Shown piece by piece: positions 23,986-33,398 of a DNA stretch of 64,000 nucleotides. The notes beneath the pieces were generated by a model, which worked only from the letters and a program-made list of their open reading frames with translations, ran no database searches and was not told the DNA's origin. Source of the stretch: Novosphingobium flavum (lineage in GTDB: Bacteria > Pseudomonadota > Alphaproteobacteria > Sphingomonadales > Sphingomonadaceae). The DNA lies in contig NZ_JACLAW010000006.1 of NCBI RefSeq assembly GCF_014230315.1, forward strand, positions 186,001 to 250,000. Direction: 5' to 3'. How positions within the stretch are numbered: position 1 is the stretch's first letter; every line of letters starts with the position of its first letter. The position numbers were made by a program, and so were the translations under genes.

Positions 23986-26900
23986 ATGGTATTTCATAGA
24001 AGCTTGCGGCAAATCATCACATGGATCGCTGATCGGATTGGACGTCAGACCGAGGTAGCTGAAACACCATCGAAGTTCATCGACCTCGCCCCAACTGATG
24101 ATGCCGACACTGCAGGGGTATATTCCGACGCCCTACTATATGCGACGCGTAATTCCAACGTCTCGAACATCGCTCTGACGGGACCTTACGGTTCCGGCAA
24201 AAGCAGCATCATCAAGTCGTTTCTCAAGAAGCACAAACCCCACGTCCTGCAAATCTCGCTCGCATCGTTTCTTCCTGAAGCGACTGCCACCGGCGGGCAG
24301 GTCACCAAACAGGAGATCGAGAGAAGCATTCTCCAGCAGATGCTTTATGGTGCCGATGCGAACCAGCTGCCCCACTCGCGATTTCAGAGAATCAAATCGC
24401 CGGGTCGCTGGTCTGCGTTACTGTCTCTGTACGCTATTATCGGGCTGACCGCATGCTGGCATCTGTTTCAGAACCGGGATGGCATCCTCAATGGCAGGTA
24501 TTTCCTTCCTCTCGCGCCAGGCAACTGGCCAAATTTCGTATGGTTCGCAGTGGGGGCGTCCTTTCTCTGGGTGACCGTCCATCACCTCTACAAGGCAAGT
24601 TTCGGCGTATCCCTGAAAAGCATTTCTCTGAAGGACATCCAGATCATGCCGACGGCGGTCATTCAGGAGTCGATCCTCAACCGCCACCTCGACGAGATCA
24701 TCTATTTTTTCCAATCCACGAAATATGATCTGGTGGTCATCGAAGACCTCGACAGATTCAATAACACAGATATTTTTGTTACCCTCAGAGAAATAAACAG
24801 CCTAATAAATGAAAATTCCGGGGTGAAGCGGACCATCAGATTTCTATACGCATTGCGCGACGATATGTTCGTAAATACTGACCGGACAAAATTCTTCGAG
24901 TTTATCATTCCCGTCATCCCCATCATCAACAGGTCGAATTCCATCGACATGATGTTAGAACAGGGAAAGCGGCTTTCCCTCGACGGTCGGCTCGATCGCC
25001 AGTTCCTGCGGGAGGTGTCGCGATATCTCAATGACCTCAGGCTCATCCATAACATCTTCAATGAATACGCGATCTACGTCGCCAACCTAGAGACCGACGG
25101 AGACAATGTGCTGGATGCCAACAAGCTTCTGGCTGTCCTTATCTACAAGAACGTGTTCCCTCGAGATTTTGAAGACCTGCACCGGGGTAAGGGCAACCTC
25201 GCGCAAATTCTTAGCCGCCACGAGGAATTGATCGCTAACGGTGAAACGGCATGCAAGGCGGAGATAGAACGCCTCGAGCAGTTGCTGGATGTCGCCGAAG
25301 GACAGGTTCCTGCCGACTTGATGGAGCTGCGAAGAATTTACGCGATGGCACTCGTCGAAAAGCTGCCATCACAGGCTACGCACGTGAGCATCAATTCGCA
25401 ATCCTGGGTTGAGATAACATCACTGCCAAAGAGTGATGCGTTCGAAAAGATCATCAGCAACTCAAATATCAGATACCAGTATTACCAAGGTCATCAAGGC
25501 AGCATCACTATTCCCAACCTTCAGGTCGAGGTGGATGCGCTGAGGACATATAAGCAGCGCGAGAAAGAAATCGAACACAGGGCCGTCGAGTTCAAGGCCG
25601 CCACCGCCCGCAGCCTTCGTGAAATCAGGATAAAGCGCGCAGCCCTGCGAACAGCCAAGTTCAACGATCTAATTCGGCTGAACGCGGACGGGGCCGGCGA
25701 ATGGTTCACGGCATTCGGGGAAAGCGCCGCACTCGCGCGGTTCCTTATCCTCGAGGGGCATCTCGATGACACCTACTACCAGTACACCTCGCTCTTCCAT
25801 TCCGGCCGCCTGTCACCCAACGACAACAAGTACCTCATCCAGATCCGCGGGTTTGTGAATCCAGAACCTGGATTCCAGATCGATAATCCCAAGGAAGTCG
25901 TGGCCGCGATGCGGGACGAGGATTTTCGTCAGAATTACGTCCTCAATGTCAAGATCGTCGACTGCCTGCTCAGCGATCCATCAGTCTATTCACCGCAAAT
26001 TTCGAAGATGCTCGAGTATATTTCCTCCCAATTTGAAAGCTGCGACCAATTCTTTTTGTCCTATTACGCCACAGGAACGCACGTCCCCGCGCTGGTCGCC
26101 GGCCTCGTGCAGACGTGGCCAGGTTTCATACCCGCCACCATCGCCGGCCCCAAACACCTCTCCCATGTGGCTCAGGTCATCGCACACCTGCCGGATCGCA
26201 CTCTAGCAACGCTACCCGAGACATATCCCGAGATTTCGCGGTTCCTTTCGGAACATTTGCCACAGATACTGGCATTGGGCATCGACTTCGATCCATCGCG
26301 GCTCAAGATCCTCGAGATACAGATGCCGAACCTTCAGAGCATCGAACGTTTCCCCGGTATCGCCCGCATGCTCTTCGAGGAAGGCCTCTACAAGCTCAGC
26401 GTCGAAAATCTGGAATTCATATTCCAGACCGTGCTGAGCGCCAGCAATCTCGACGCCCTGCGCACACGGCACTATACGACTGTGCTCGAGACAGCTGACG
26501 ACGCACTTAGCTCAAGGATCGAAAGCGGCTTCGCTGACTACCTGAGCGACGTCCTCCTGGAACTGCCGCATAATACGCAGGAGAGCGTCGCTGCCGTGCA
26601 GTCCATCATAGGACGGGAGGAAGTGGACTTCGACGACCGGAGCGCCTTCCTCCGCCAGCAAACGGTGCTCCTTCCTGCCATTGACGAAGTACCCGACCGG
26701 TTTCACGCTCTCGTCTTCCGGCTCGGCAGGATCGATCCGACATGGAAGAACTGTCTTGGTTTTCTCGGCAGAGAAACCTTCGATGCCGAAAGCCTCACCG
26801 CGTTCCTTGATCTGGCTCCGGTGGCGACGGCGCTCTCGAAGCAGGACATTCCCAATGGTGACGAAGCACATGTCCTGCGCAGGTTCCTTGTCGACAACAA

Positions 26901-27591
26901 TGACCTAGAACACGGCATATACCGAACCTACGTTCAAAGGTTGCCAAGGAACTTCTCAAAGTTTCCGGACGCCCTCGGCCCAGAAAAACTCACGATACTC
27001 ATCGACGAAGGGAAAATTACCTTCTCGAAGGAGAGTTTGGATTTCCTGGAGGATCACCGTCACCTTCAGGTACGCTTCGTCGTCAGAAACATCGAGCAGT
27101 ATCTGGCTGATCAGAGTGCGTTTTCCCTCGGTGACGAATTTAACGAAGGACTGCTCGGGCAGGACATCAGCGATCAGCAGAAACTGGCGATCATCCGGTC
27201 CATGGATCTGGCGCTTCTCCCCGGAGTTCCATCACGTGCAGGCGTGGTGGGACGAATTCTCGACAGGACACGAGCAGATACGAGCGCGCTCGATGCTGCA
27301 TCCGCACGCGCAGTTATCCTGAATTCCGGTCCCATTGGCGTCCAGATCTCGTTGCTCAACAAATGCCAGAGTGCCCTGAGCGACGATGATGTACGCGAAA
27401 TTCTCACCATGCTCCCCGCGCCGTTCTCGGAAATCAAGACGGGCTATTCCACGCCGAGGATTGAAAAAAGCGATACCAATCTGGCTCTGGTGAAGTGGCT
27501 TGATCGCCGCGACATCATTTCGTCCTGGAGCGAAACACTTTTTGGAGATGCAATCCGTATCAACCTCTATCGGCGTGACAGCAATTCCTGA
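23986..27591 (+). CDS. YobI-like P-loop NTPase, large, membrane-associated
   Basis: The 1201-residue protein has Walker A GPYGSGKSS near residue 66 within the YobI/KAP-like context NSNVSNIALTGPYGSGKS, two hydrophobic segments near residues 140-190 (LLSLYAIIGLTACWHLF and VWFAVGASFLWVTVHHL) inserted in the NTPase domain, and Walker B LVVIEDLDRF near residue 250. A long helical C-terminal region of about 700 residues follows, probably repeat-like. The ATG at 23986 follows GTGGGGG with good spacing; a TTG at 23965 is the alternative. Bases 24700-24960 are AT-rich relative to the rest, typical of transferred genes. Membrane-embedded NTPases of this type occur in defence islands; function here is inferred. 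Confidence 0.75.
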   Translation: MVFHRSLRQIITWIADRIGRQTEVAETPSKFIDLAPTDDADTAGVYSDALLYATRNSNVSNIALTGPYGSGKSSIIKSFLKKHKPHVLQISLASFLPEATATGGQVTKQEIERSILQQMLYGADANQLPHSRFQRIKSPGRWSALLSLYAIIGLTACWHLFQNRDGILNGRYFLPLAPGNWPNFVWFAVGASFLWVTVHHLYKASFGVSLKSISLKDIQIMPTAVIQESILNRHLDEIIYFFQSTKYDLVVIEDLDRFNNTDIFVTLREINSLINENSGVKRTIRFLYALRDDMFVNTDRTKFFEFIIPVIPIINRSNSIDMMLEQGKRLSLDGRLDRQFLREVSRYLNDLRLIHNIFNEYAIYVANLETDGDNVLDANKLLAVLIYKNVFPRDFEDLHRGKGNLAQILSRHEELIANGETACKAEIERLEQLLDVAEGQVPADLMELRRIYAMALVEKLPSQATHVSINSQSWVEITSLPKSDAFEKIISNSNIRYQYYQGHQGSITIPNLQVEVDALRTYKQREKEIEHRAVEFKAATARSLREIRIKRAALRTAKFNDLIRLNADGAGEWFTAFGESAALARFLILEGHLDDTYYQYTSLFHSGRLSPNDNKYLIQIRGFVNPEPGFQIDNPKEVVAAMRDEDFRQNYVLNVKIVDCLLSDPSVYSPQISKMLEYISSQFESCDQFFLSYYATGTHVPALVAGLVQTWPGFIPATIAGPKHLSHVAQVIAHLPDRTLATLPETYPEISRFLSEHLPQILALGIDFDPSRLKILEIQMPNLQSIERFPGIARMLFEEGLYKLSVENLEFIFQTVLSASNLDALRTRHYTTVLETADDALSSRIESGFADYLSDVLLELPHNTQESVAAVQSIIGREEVDFDDRSAFLRQQTVLLPAIDEVPDRFHALVFRLGRIDPTWKNCLGFLGRETFDAESLTAFLDLAPVATALSKQDIPNGDEAHVLRRFLVDNNDLEHGIYRTYVQRLPRNFSKFPDALGPEKLTILIDEGKITFSKESLDFLEDHRHLQVRFVVRNIEQYLADQSAFSLGDEFNEGLLGQDISDQQKLAIIRSMDLALLPGVPSRAGVVGRILDRTRADTSALDAASARAVILNSGPIGVQISLLNKCQSALSDDDVREILTMLPAPFSEIKTGYSTPRIEKSDTNLALVKWLDRRDIISSWSETLFGDAIRINLYRRDSNS

Positions 27592-27902
27592 TGCGCGCGG
27601 GGTCGAGAGTTTGCAGAAAAACCATCGCCCGCCTGGGGCGCATCCTTTGGTGCAGCGATGCTGCTTCCTCTGTCATGACCTGACCACATTGTTGCCGACG
27701 TTCTAAAATCCTTCCCTCGCTCCTTCACGAACAGAAAGGAGTTCATTACTCATGGCACATTGTGGCTGAAAATGAACAAAACCGGCCATTCGCCCAGCGC
27801 GGAGCCGTCTGGCAGAAATGCAAAGGGCGGCGGGCCTGGCCTAAGACTCCGCGAAAGCCGCGATCGGCGTCAGAGCCTCGCTGGGGACGCACGGATCAGC
27901 AG
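27592..27902. other. intergenic region between convergent genes
   Basis: About 310 bases with no convincing gene. The stretch 27760-27800 resembles the edges of decayed insertion elements by composition only. I see nothing I can name. Confidence 0.35.
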
Positions 27903-30900
27903 CTATTCGAAACTCTGCTCGCCTTCCCGATCACGCTTGCTCTCATGTTCGATCCAGCGTTCGAGTTCGGGCAGCATGTCGGTGACCCATTGCCGGACCT
28001 CGCCTCCAGCATCGTCACCCAGCGTCGTGATAGCCGCGCGACGCCGAACCAGGATATCGGCGAGCGAGCCACTCCAGCTGCGCGGATGCAGCCGCGACCA
28101 GATATCACCGAGGAACGCCCGCTTGTCTGGCGCGTGGCCCAATATTTCCAGGAAAAGCGTGGAGACACCATTCTCCTCTTCGCGCTGCTGCCGCTTGAAC
28201 AGGGGGATGCTTTTGCCAAGCAGCGGATAGCGCCGATCCGGATCGATATTCGCCCACTGAACAAGGGTCTCGGCGCCGACATCTTCCACCGGCGTGCCAG
28301 ACCCGAAGTCCCCCTCAAACAGCCCCCGATTTCTCGGCCTGAGTTCGGGGAGCAGGAATTCGTCGAGTGCGATCAGGGGATGCGTCTCGAAGAGCGCCTT
28401 CAGGACATAACCAAGATCGTAGGACGAGAGATAGACGGTCTCCAGCCCGGCCCGGACGCGAGCGCAGATTTCCCGCAATGTCGCCTCTCCATCGGGTCCG
28501 GCGCAGCAGACCCGAATAACGGTATGCAGCCCAAAATCGCGCAAGGACTGCTTCTTTCCGAAGTCGGCGCGCAGTAGCAGCTCACGGCCAACGGCGATCA
28601 AGGATGGCGCACGTTGGTGCCCTTCTTCCCGATCGCGGTAGAAGTGCATGTGCAATATATCGAGCGCGATCTCGACGCCGTCGGCCAGATTGCCGATGTC
28701 GGTGAGCAGAGGGCCAAGCGCGTCGGGTGGAGACTCCCCGACACTGCCATTGGCGATGCTTTGAAAAGTCCGCGCCGAAAGGACGCCACGTTCGATCGCA
28801 CGGCGAAGCCGCGCTATGCCTTGAGCATCGATAGCAACACGCGCCTGAAGATACGGCAGACTCGCGGCGAGATCTGGATTCTGGATCACATCCTCTAGCG
28901 CAGCGTTGGCAAAGGCCGAATCCTTGGCGTGCGCGCCATGGATAAACCCGCCCAGCACCGTCGCATTCCGGTTGTCCGCATCGGCGGTAGAGAAGAGACC
29001 CAGCAGTTCCCGCCACATCACATCAAGGTCGGCGGAGCCATCCGACAGACCGATGCCGCACTCGTAGGCGCGCTGCGGATGTTGTTCGACGAGCAGTTCG
29101 GCGATGAAGGCAGCGCGCGTCTCCGGATCGTGCGTGAGCGCCGTGCCGATTTCCTTAGCGAGCTGCGAAGCACGCTCATACGGTTTCATGACGTCGCCGT
29201 CGTCGGCATCACCGTCAGCGACGTCCCAACCTAAACTGCTGCGCCCCAGTACGACCGCACGGGCCTGATGAAGAAGATCGGTGGGTTTCAGGCGTTCGAT
29301 GAGCGCGGTGAGACGGGCGCGCACCTCATCCGGCATCGCGTCGCCCTCGAAACGCAGCGCTGTGCGGAAGCCGATCCACCCCTCGATCCAGGGCCGCTCG
29401 GAAGAAAAGTGGGTCGCTGCCCGTTCGAGCGCATCGTGACAGGCTCCGAAATGCCACAGCTCCCTTACGCTATGGGCAAGATGGTCGCGGGCGCTTTCGA
29501 TGATTGGCGAAAGCTCGATCGCCAAGTCGACCGCGCCGTTGTACCAAGCCCAGATGTCGTCATAGGTCGGTGGGTGCCAGCCATAGTCCCTTGACCGGGC
29601 GCCAAAGTCGAAGTCACTCGATGAACTGAAATGGTGCGCCTTCAGCAGTGAATCCACGGCGACTCTGGCGCAGCGCGCCAAAGCCGGATCACCGGATTGG
29701 GCGAGGCGGCGCACGAGCGCTCGCCGCTGATCTGGCAATGCATTGGTACCGGACAGGTGCAGGTGAAACAGCTCGGCAAACATGTCCGATGCCGAGTTGT
29801 TGTTGTGATTGGGCGGCTCGGCGGCAAGGAACCGGGCAAGCAAGGTTGCCGCGCGGTCGAACAGCGGCGGATCGTAAGCGAGGAGCTTGATCAGTCGTAT
29901 CCATTGCCACCGGTTAGTCGCCTGCGGATCAAGTATCTCGGCGCCGCTCGGGCCGGCGATGTCTCGCTCTATCCTCGCGAGCACGGCGTCGGGTGCTACC
30001 GGCGCGATGTTAATGATGATCTGGAAGCCGTCTTCGCCCGACGCCGCGAGATCGCCCAGCGGCCCGTCGGCACGAAGCCAACGCTCGACCGCGGCACGCG
30101 CCTCGGCGCTGTCGTGCAGATAGCCGAGGCGGCGTGCGAGCGACTTCTGCATCCGCAGTGTGAGCGACGAACAGAACCGATCGAAATCGGCCGGCGGCAT
30201 ACGTTCGAGGGCAAACCCGGCCAGGGGGATGGCGAGCGCATGCGGCAGGATCGCGCGCCACCGTCCGCGCAGCTGCGCGATCCCGCGCTGACGAAGCGTG
30301 TTCAGCGCCGCATATATGGTCGCAACGGCAACGCCGCGAATAGCTGCAACTCGCGCAAGTTCACCGTTGCTCGACGTGTCTTCTCCGTCGATCGAATAGA
30401 GCAGGGCAAGGTCTTCGGCAGCGGAAAGTAGATCCCGGTCGGGCTCATTGCGCTGATGGAAAATGCGCTCGAAGAGGTCGCGGCTCTTGAGCTTTCCTAG
30501 GGTCTCGCCTCTCCCGAGCGTTTCGGCGAGGGCGCGCGCTACGCGGAAGTTGCCGTCGCTGAACTTCGATATCGTTCGCCGGTCGACCTGCGTCACATTT
30601 GGGAAGGTCTTTTCCAGCCAAAGTTCGACCATTTCGGGTGATGCCGATTGCAAGCGGAACACCTCGGTACGCTCGGGCTCGTCGTCTCGCACGTCATATT
30701 CGACGGTGATGAGGCTTACTTGGCTACCGGTCTCTGAGCAGATGCGGGCAAGTTCACTGTGGGTAGCCGGATTGCAGTTGTCGACGATCAGGATCGCGCG
30801 CTGCCTCGCGATCACCAGTTGGCGCGCCATATCCCGCGCAGTCGGATTGGTCTCCTCGGAATAGTCCGTGTAGACGGCGAGGCCGGGATCAAGCGGCGCC

Positions 30901-31679
30901 TCACCGACACCGTCCTCGAACAGCGCCTGCACGAGCCGGGTCTTTCCCAGTCCGGAGAGCCCAATTAGCCGAATGCACTGGCCGGGCCTGCCCAAGGCCG
31001 CGCGAAGCCGGGCGACACCCTCGCCGATCGTGAGTTGCTCGCGGTCGCTCGTTCGCTCATCGGTCAGGCAGGCCCTCTCGTTGAAGAGATAAGGCGTCTC
31101 CTCCCTCAAGCCGACGCCGCACCAGTCGCCGATGCTGCTCCAGCCCGACATGCCGATGCCGAGCCGCGTGCGGACCCAGGCTGCAATTCCGGGATAGTGA
31201 TTGACCCATGTCGCCAGCCGGTCGCGATCGTAGAAATCGCTATGCAGCTGCCCGGCCTCCGGCAGATCGTCGAGCTGCGTTCGGATCGCATCACGGCGGT
31301 CGCTCAGCGGTTTATCGGCGACCGACCCTTGGGCGCTGACGATGATATAAGCGCCCGATCGAGCGGCGAGTTCTGCAATTGCCGGCCGCAGAACTCCACC
31401 AGGGCGCATCTCATCGCGGACCGCGCTCGCTGGCATATCGGGTTTTTTGACCTGAAACCCGGTGTGCTGGCGCGGCACGAAATCCGGCGTAGGCAGGCAG
31501 GAAGGACATTCGACCCGGACATCTAGCCCGCCATCGGCCGCATCCTGATTGCCGCCCGCGGTCACTGATGCGCTGGGACACCCCTGCGCCCGCAATTCTG
31601 CCAAGGCGAGACGCGCAACGAGTGTCCGCAGATCGGCGTCATTGAGATCGGCGACTTGTGCGCCAGTAATTTCGAACAT
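27903..31679 (-). CDS. PD-(D/E)XK nuclease - STAND NTPase, candidate antiphage sensor
   Basis: From the ATG at 31679 (GGGGGA upstream) the protein has 1258 residues. Residues 1-130 form a nuclease-like domain with D49GGLD53 and Q76VK78 in TGFQVKKPDM, the PD-(D/E)XK core of Mrr-like effectors. A STAND-type NTPase follows: Walker A GLSGLGKT at about 240-247, Walker B AILIVDNC near 296-302, and a winged-helix region near 430-480. The C-terminal 700 residues are helical and repeat-like, as expected of a sensor. The layout matches Avs/bacterial NLR-type proteins that oligomerise on a phage protein and cut DNA. Which Avs clade, if any, cannot be told by eye. Confidence 0.7.
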   Translation of the reverse strand: MFEITGAQVADLNDADLRTLVARLALAELRAQGCPSASVTAGGNQDAADGGLDVRVECPSCLPTPDFVPRQHTGFQVKKPDMPASAVRDEMRPGGVLRPAIAELAARSGAYIIVSAQGSVADKPLSDRRDAIRTQLDDLPEAGQLHSDFYDRDRLATWVNHYPGIAAWVRTRLGIGMSGWSSIGDWCGVGLREETPYLFNERACLTDERTSDREQLTIGEGVARLRAALGRPGQCIRLIGLSGLGKTRLVQALFEDGVGEAPLDPGLAVYTDYSEETNPTARDMARQLVIARQRAILIVDNCNPATHSELARICSETGSQVSLITVEYDVRDDEPERTEVFRLQSASPEMVELWLEKTFPNVTQVDRRTISKFSDGNFRVARALAETLGRGETLGKLKSRDLFERIFHQRNEPDRDLLSAAEDLALLYSIDGEDTSSNGELARVAAIRGVAVATIYAALNTLRQRGIAQLRGRWRAILPHALAIPLAGFALERMPPADFDRFCSSLTLRMQKSLARRLGYLHDSAEARAAVERWLRADGPLGDLAASGEDGFQIIINIAPVAPDAVLARIERDIAGPSGAEILDPQATNRWQWIRLIKLLAYDPPLFDRAATLLARFLAAEPPNHNNNSASDMFAELFHLHLSGTNALPDQRRALVRRLAQSGDPALARCARVAVDSLLKAHHFSSSSDFDFGARSRDYGWHPPTYDDIWAWYNGAVDLAIELSPIIESARDHLAHSVRELWHFGACHDALERAATHFSSERPWIEGWIGFRTALRFEGDAMPDEVRARLTALIERLKPTDLLHQARAVVLGRSSLGWDVADGDADDGDVMKPYERASQLAKEIGTALTHDPETRAAFIAELLVEQHPQRAYECGIGLSDGSADLDVMWRELLGLFSTADADNRNATVLGGFIHGAHAKDSAFANAALEDVIQNPDLAASLPYLQARVAIDAQGIARLRRAIERGVLSARTFQSIANGSVGESPPDALGPLLTDIGNLADGVEIALDILHMHFYRDREEGHQRAPSLIAVGRELLLRADFGKKQSLRDFGLHTVIRVCCAGPDGEATLREICARVRAGLETVYLSSYDLGYVLKALFETHPLIALDEFLLPELRPRNRGLFEGDFGSGTPVEDVGAETLVQWANIDPDRRYPLLGKSIPLFKRQQREEENGVSTLFLEILGHAPDKRAFLGDIWSRLHPRSWSGSLADILVRRRAAITTLGDDAGGEVRQWVTDMLPELERWIEHESKRDREGEQSFE

Positions 31680-31745
31680 CGTCCCCCAAGCCCCTTTCGT
31701 CAAATATAGGAGAGCATGCGGGAGAACAAAGAGCGGTGAACTGAT

Positions 31746-31934
31746 AATTGGTCCGCCCCGGCCGCGACCGAACTGCCAGTTGATCCCGTCGCCACGCATG
31801 ATGCCGGCGACGGGCTTGCCGAGCTGGCGCTCCAGCGCCGGTCGCCACGGCACGAGCGTGAACTCGCGCGTCTTCTCGACCAGCGTGAACTCTCCGCCCG
31901 GCGCGTCGATCGCGCGGGTGAACCGGCCCTCGTC
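31746..31934 (-). pseudogene. C-terminal remnant of a DUF3363 (VirD2/RlxS-type) relaxase
   Basis: The reverse strand reads RFTRAIDAPGGEFTLVEK, then EFTLVPWRPALERQLGK and GIMRGDGINWQFGRGRGG, the hallmark C-terminus of DUF3363 relaxases of Tn4371-type ICEs. The usual stop is missing and the frame runs on into the start region of the nuclease-STAND gene. Upstream (toward 32098) the frame is broken and the rest of the gene is absent. The relaxase gene normally sits next to traG, which is now 7.5 kb away on the other strand. Confidence 0.75.
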
Positions 31935-32097
31935 CCGTTGACCTCGGGGCGTTCGAGCTGCCGGGCGGAGCGTTCACGCTGCATGAGCAGAGTGATGTTT
32001 ACCGGGTCAGCCGCCCCGATGTCGTGAGGCACGGCCAGGCGCCCGACCCGCGCGATCCGGCGGAGAGGCTGTTGGGCCGCAATCCGCGCGATTTCTG

Positions 32098-33237
32098 CTA
32101 GGTGCGGAGCACCTGAATCGTCTCGAGATGCTTGAGCGCCGCGCTATCCAGGCCGTTCGTGAAGAAGAAGCGTTTGCCCTTCACGTCGCCGAAGAACTTC
32201 TTGAACCGATTGACGGTGGCGTCGGCATCGGCGCCGCCAGTGATCACGGTTATATCGGGTCGCTCGCCCTCGGTGAGCTGAACGCGCTTCAGGAGATGTT
32301 TGAACTCAAAGTCGGCCGCGGGCATCGAATAGCCGATGAACACCCAGTCGGCGGTTCCCTTGAGATACTGCTCCGCTGTCCGCCAGCTTGCAGAGTGCAT
32401 CGGAAAATCGAGCGCCTTGCGATAGCTGAAGGTCGCGAAGCGCGTGCCGAGGCTTTTGGTCTTGCAATGGGGGCAGCCGGGACTTCGGATTGCAGGCATC
32501 TTGGCGGTTTTGGGCGCAGGCAGGGCCGCCCAGTCCTGTCGGCGAAAGAGGGTCTGTGCCACCATCTCGGTATCGCTCGGTGGAACCCAGAACGTCTCGC
32601 GGCAGGCGTCGCAATAGAGCCAGTTCACGGAGCCGTGCGGCTTCAGGATATGAAGGGTTTCGCCGCTGAGCGGGCGATTGACGAGACCTTTGTCATCAAA
32701 CGTCACTGCCCGCGCATGACAGCCGTAATCAATGCGGCGGATCGTCTGCGCACGCGCCATGCCGCGCTCGAACACCGTGTCCCAGTTCATGCTGAGAACC
32801 GCGCTGATGTCGGCGCGAAATCCACCAAAGAAGCTCTCCAGTGCTCGCCATCCGGCGTCGGGCTTGCGCTGCTTGCGAGCATAGGCTTGCGACAACATGC
32901 GGATCATCCGGACGATGATCGCGCGGCGCACGATGCGAAGGTCGGCAGCAGAGAAATGCGGGCCTAGATGGTGGCCGGTGTTCGCCGAAAGGTCGACAAG
33001 CGTGAAGATGTCCTCCAAGTCGGGCCACTCATCGGCCGTGCGCGGCGCACCTTCGCCGAAGACCCGATCGGCAAAACTCTTGATGTAGGAAATCTGTCGG
33101 GCGCTCGGGCCATCGACCGCCACCCGCCCGAGGTTGAGGAGTTGCTTGGTAAAGCTGCCCGCAAGGGGAAGGCCGGCATTCAGCGAGAAGCCTGCGCCGA
33201 CGATAACGAGATTTCCGGGATTGAATTCCTTAGCCAC
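32098..33237 (-). CDS. SIR2-like protein with zinc ribbon, candidate defence NADase
   Basis: The 379-residue protein starts with the SIR2 nucleotide-binding loop VIVGAGFSLNAGLPLA at residues 11-26, followed by LSMNWDTVFERG and ILKPHGSVNWLYC, the SIR2-like catalytic and base-binding positions. Paired cysteines CDAC and CPHC form a zinc ribbon. GYSMPAADFEFKHLL closes the fold. A GTG start at 33237 is preceded by GGGGGAG. Such stand-alone SIR2 proteins deplete NAD or act in antiphage systems. It lies downstream of the endonuclease-like gene (161-base gap) and may work with it. Confidence 0.8.
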   Translation of the reverse strand: MAKEFNPGNLVIVGAGFSLNAGLPLAGSFTKQLLNLGRVAVDGPSARQISYIKSFADRVFGEGAPRTADEWPDLEDIFTLVDLSANTGHHLGPHFSAADLRIVRRAIIVRMIRMLSQAYARKQRKPDAGWRALESFFGGFRADISAVLSMNWDTVFERGMARAQTIRRIDYGCHARAVTFDDKGLVNRPLSGETLHILKPHGSVNWLYCDACRETFWVPPSDTEMVAQTLFRRQDWAALPAPKTAKMPAIRSPGCPHCKTKSLGTRFATFSYRKALDFPMHSASWRTAEQYLKGTADWVFIGYSMPAADFEFKHLLKRVQLTEGERPDITVITGGADADATVNRFKKFFGDVKGKRFFFTNGLDSAALKHLETIQVLRT

Positions 33238-33398
33238 GTCGCTCCCCCAAGCCGTATCGTATCACCAATCGCGATACGAAGATGGTTCAGTCGCGCGGTG
33301 GCACCCTTGCCCCGCCGCTATGCTTCCTTACATCAGGCACGGGTTTGGTTCGGCGTCAAAGTCGTTTTCCAAGTTCCTGGTAATGGCCGAGCGCAGAC

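Noticed and set aside
27760..27800. Possible insertion-sequence end (GGCTGAAAATGAACAAAACC-like string)
   Set aside because: No matching inverted repeat or transposase nearby.
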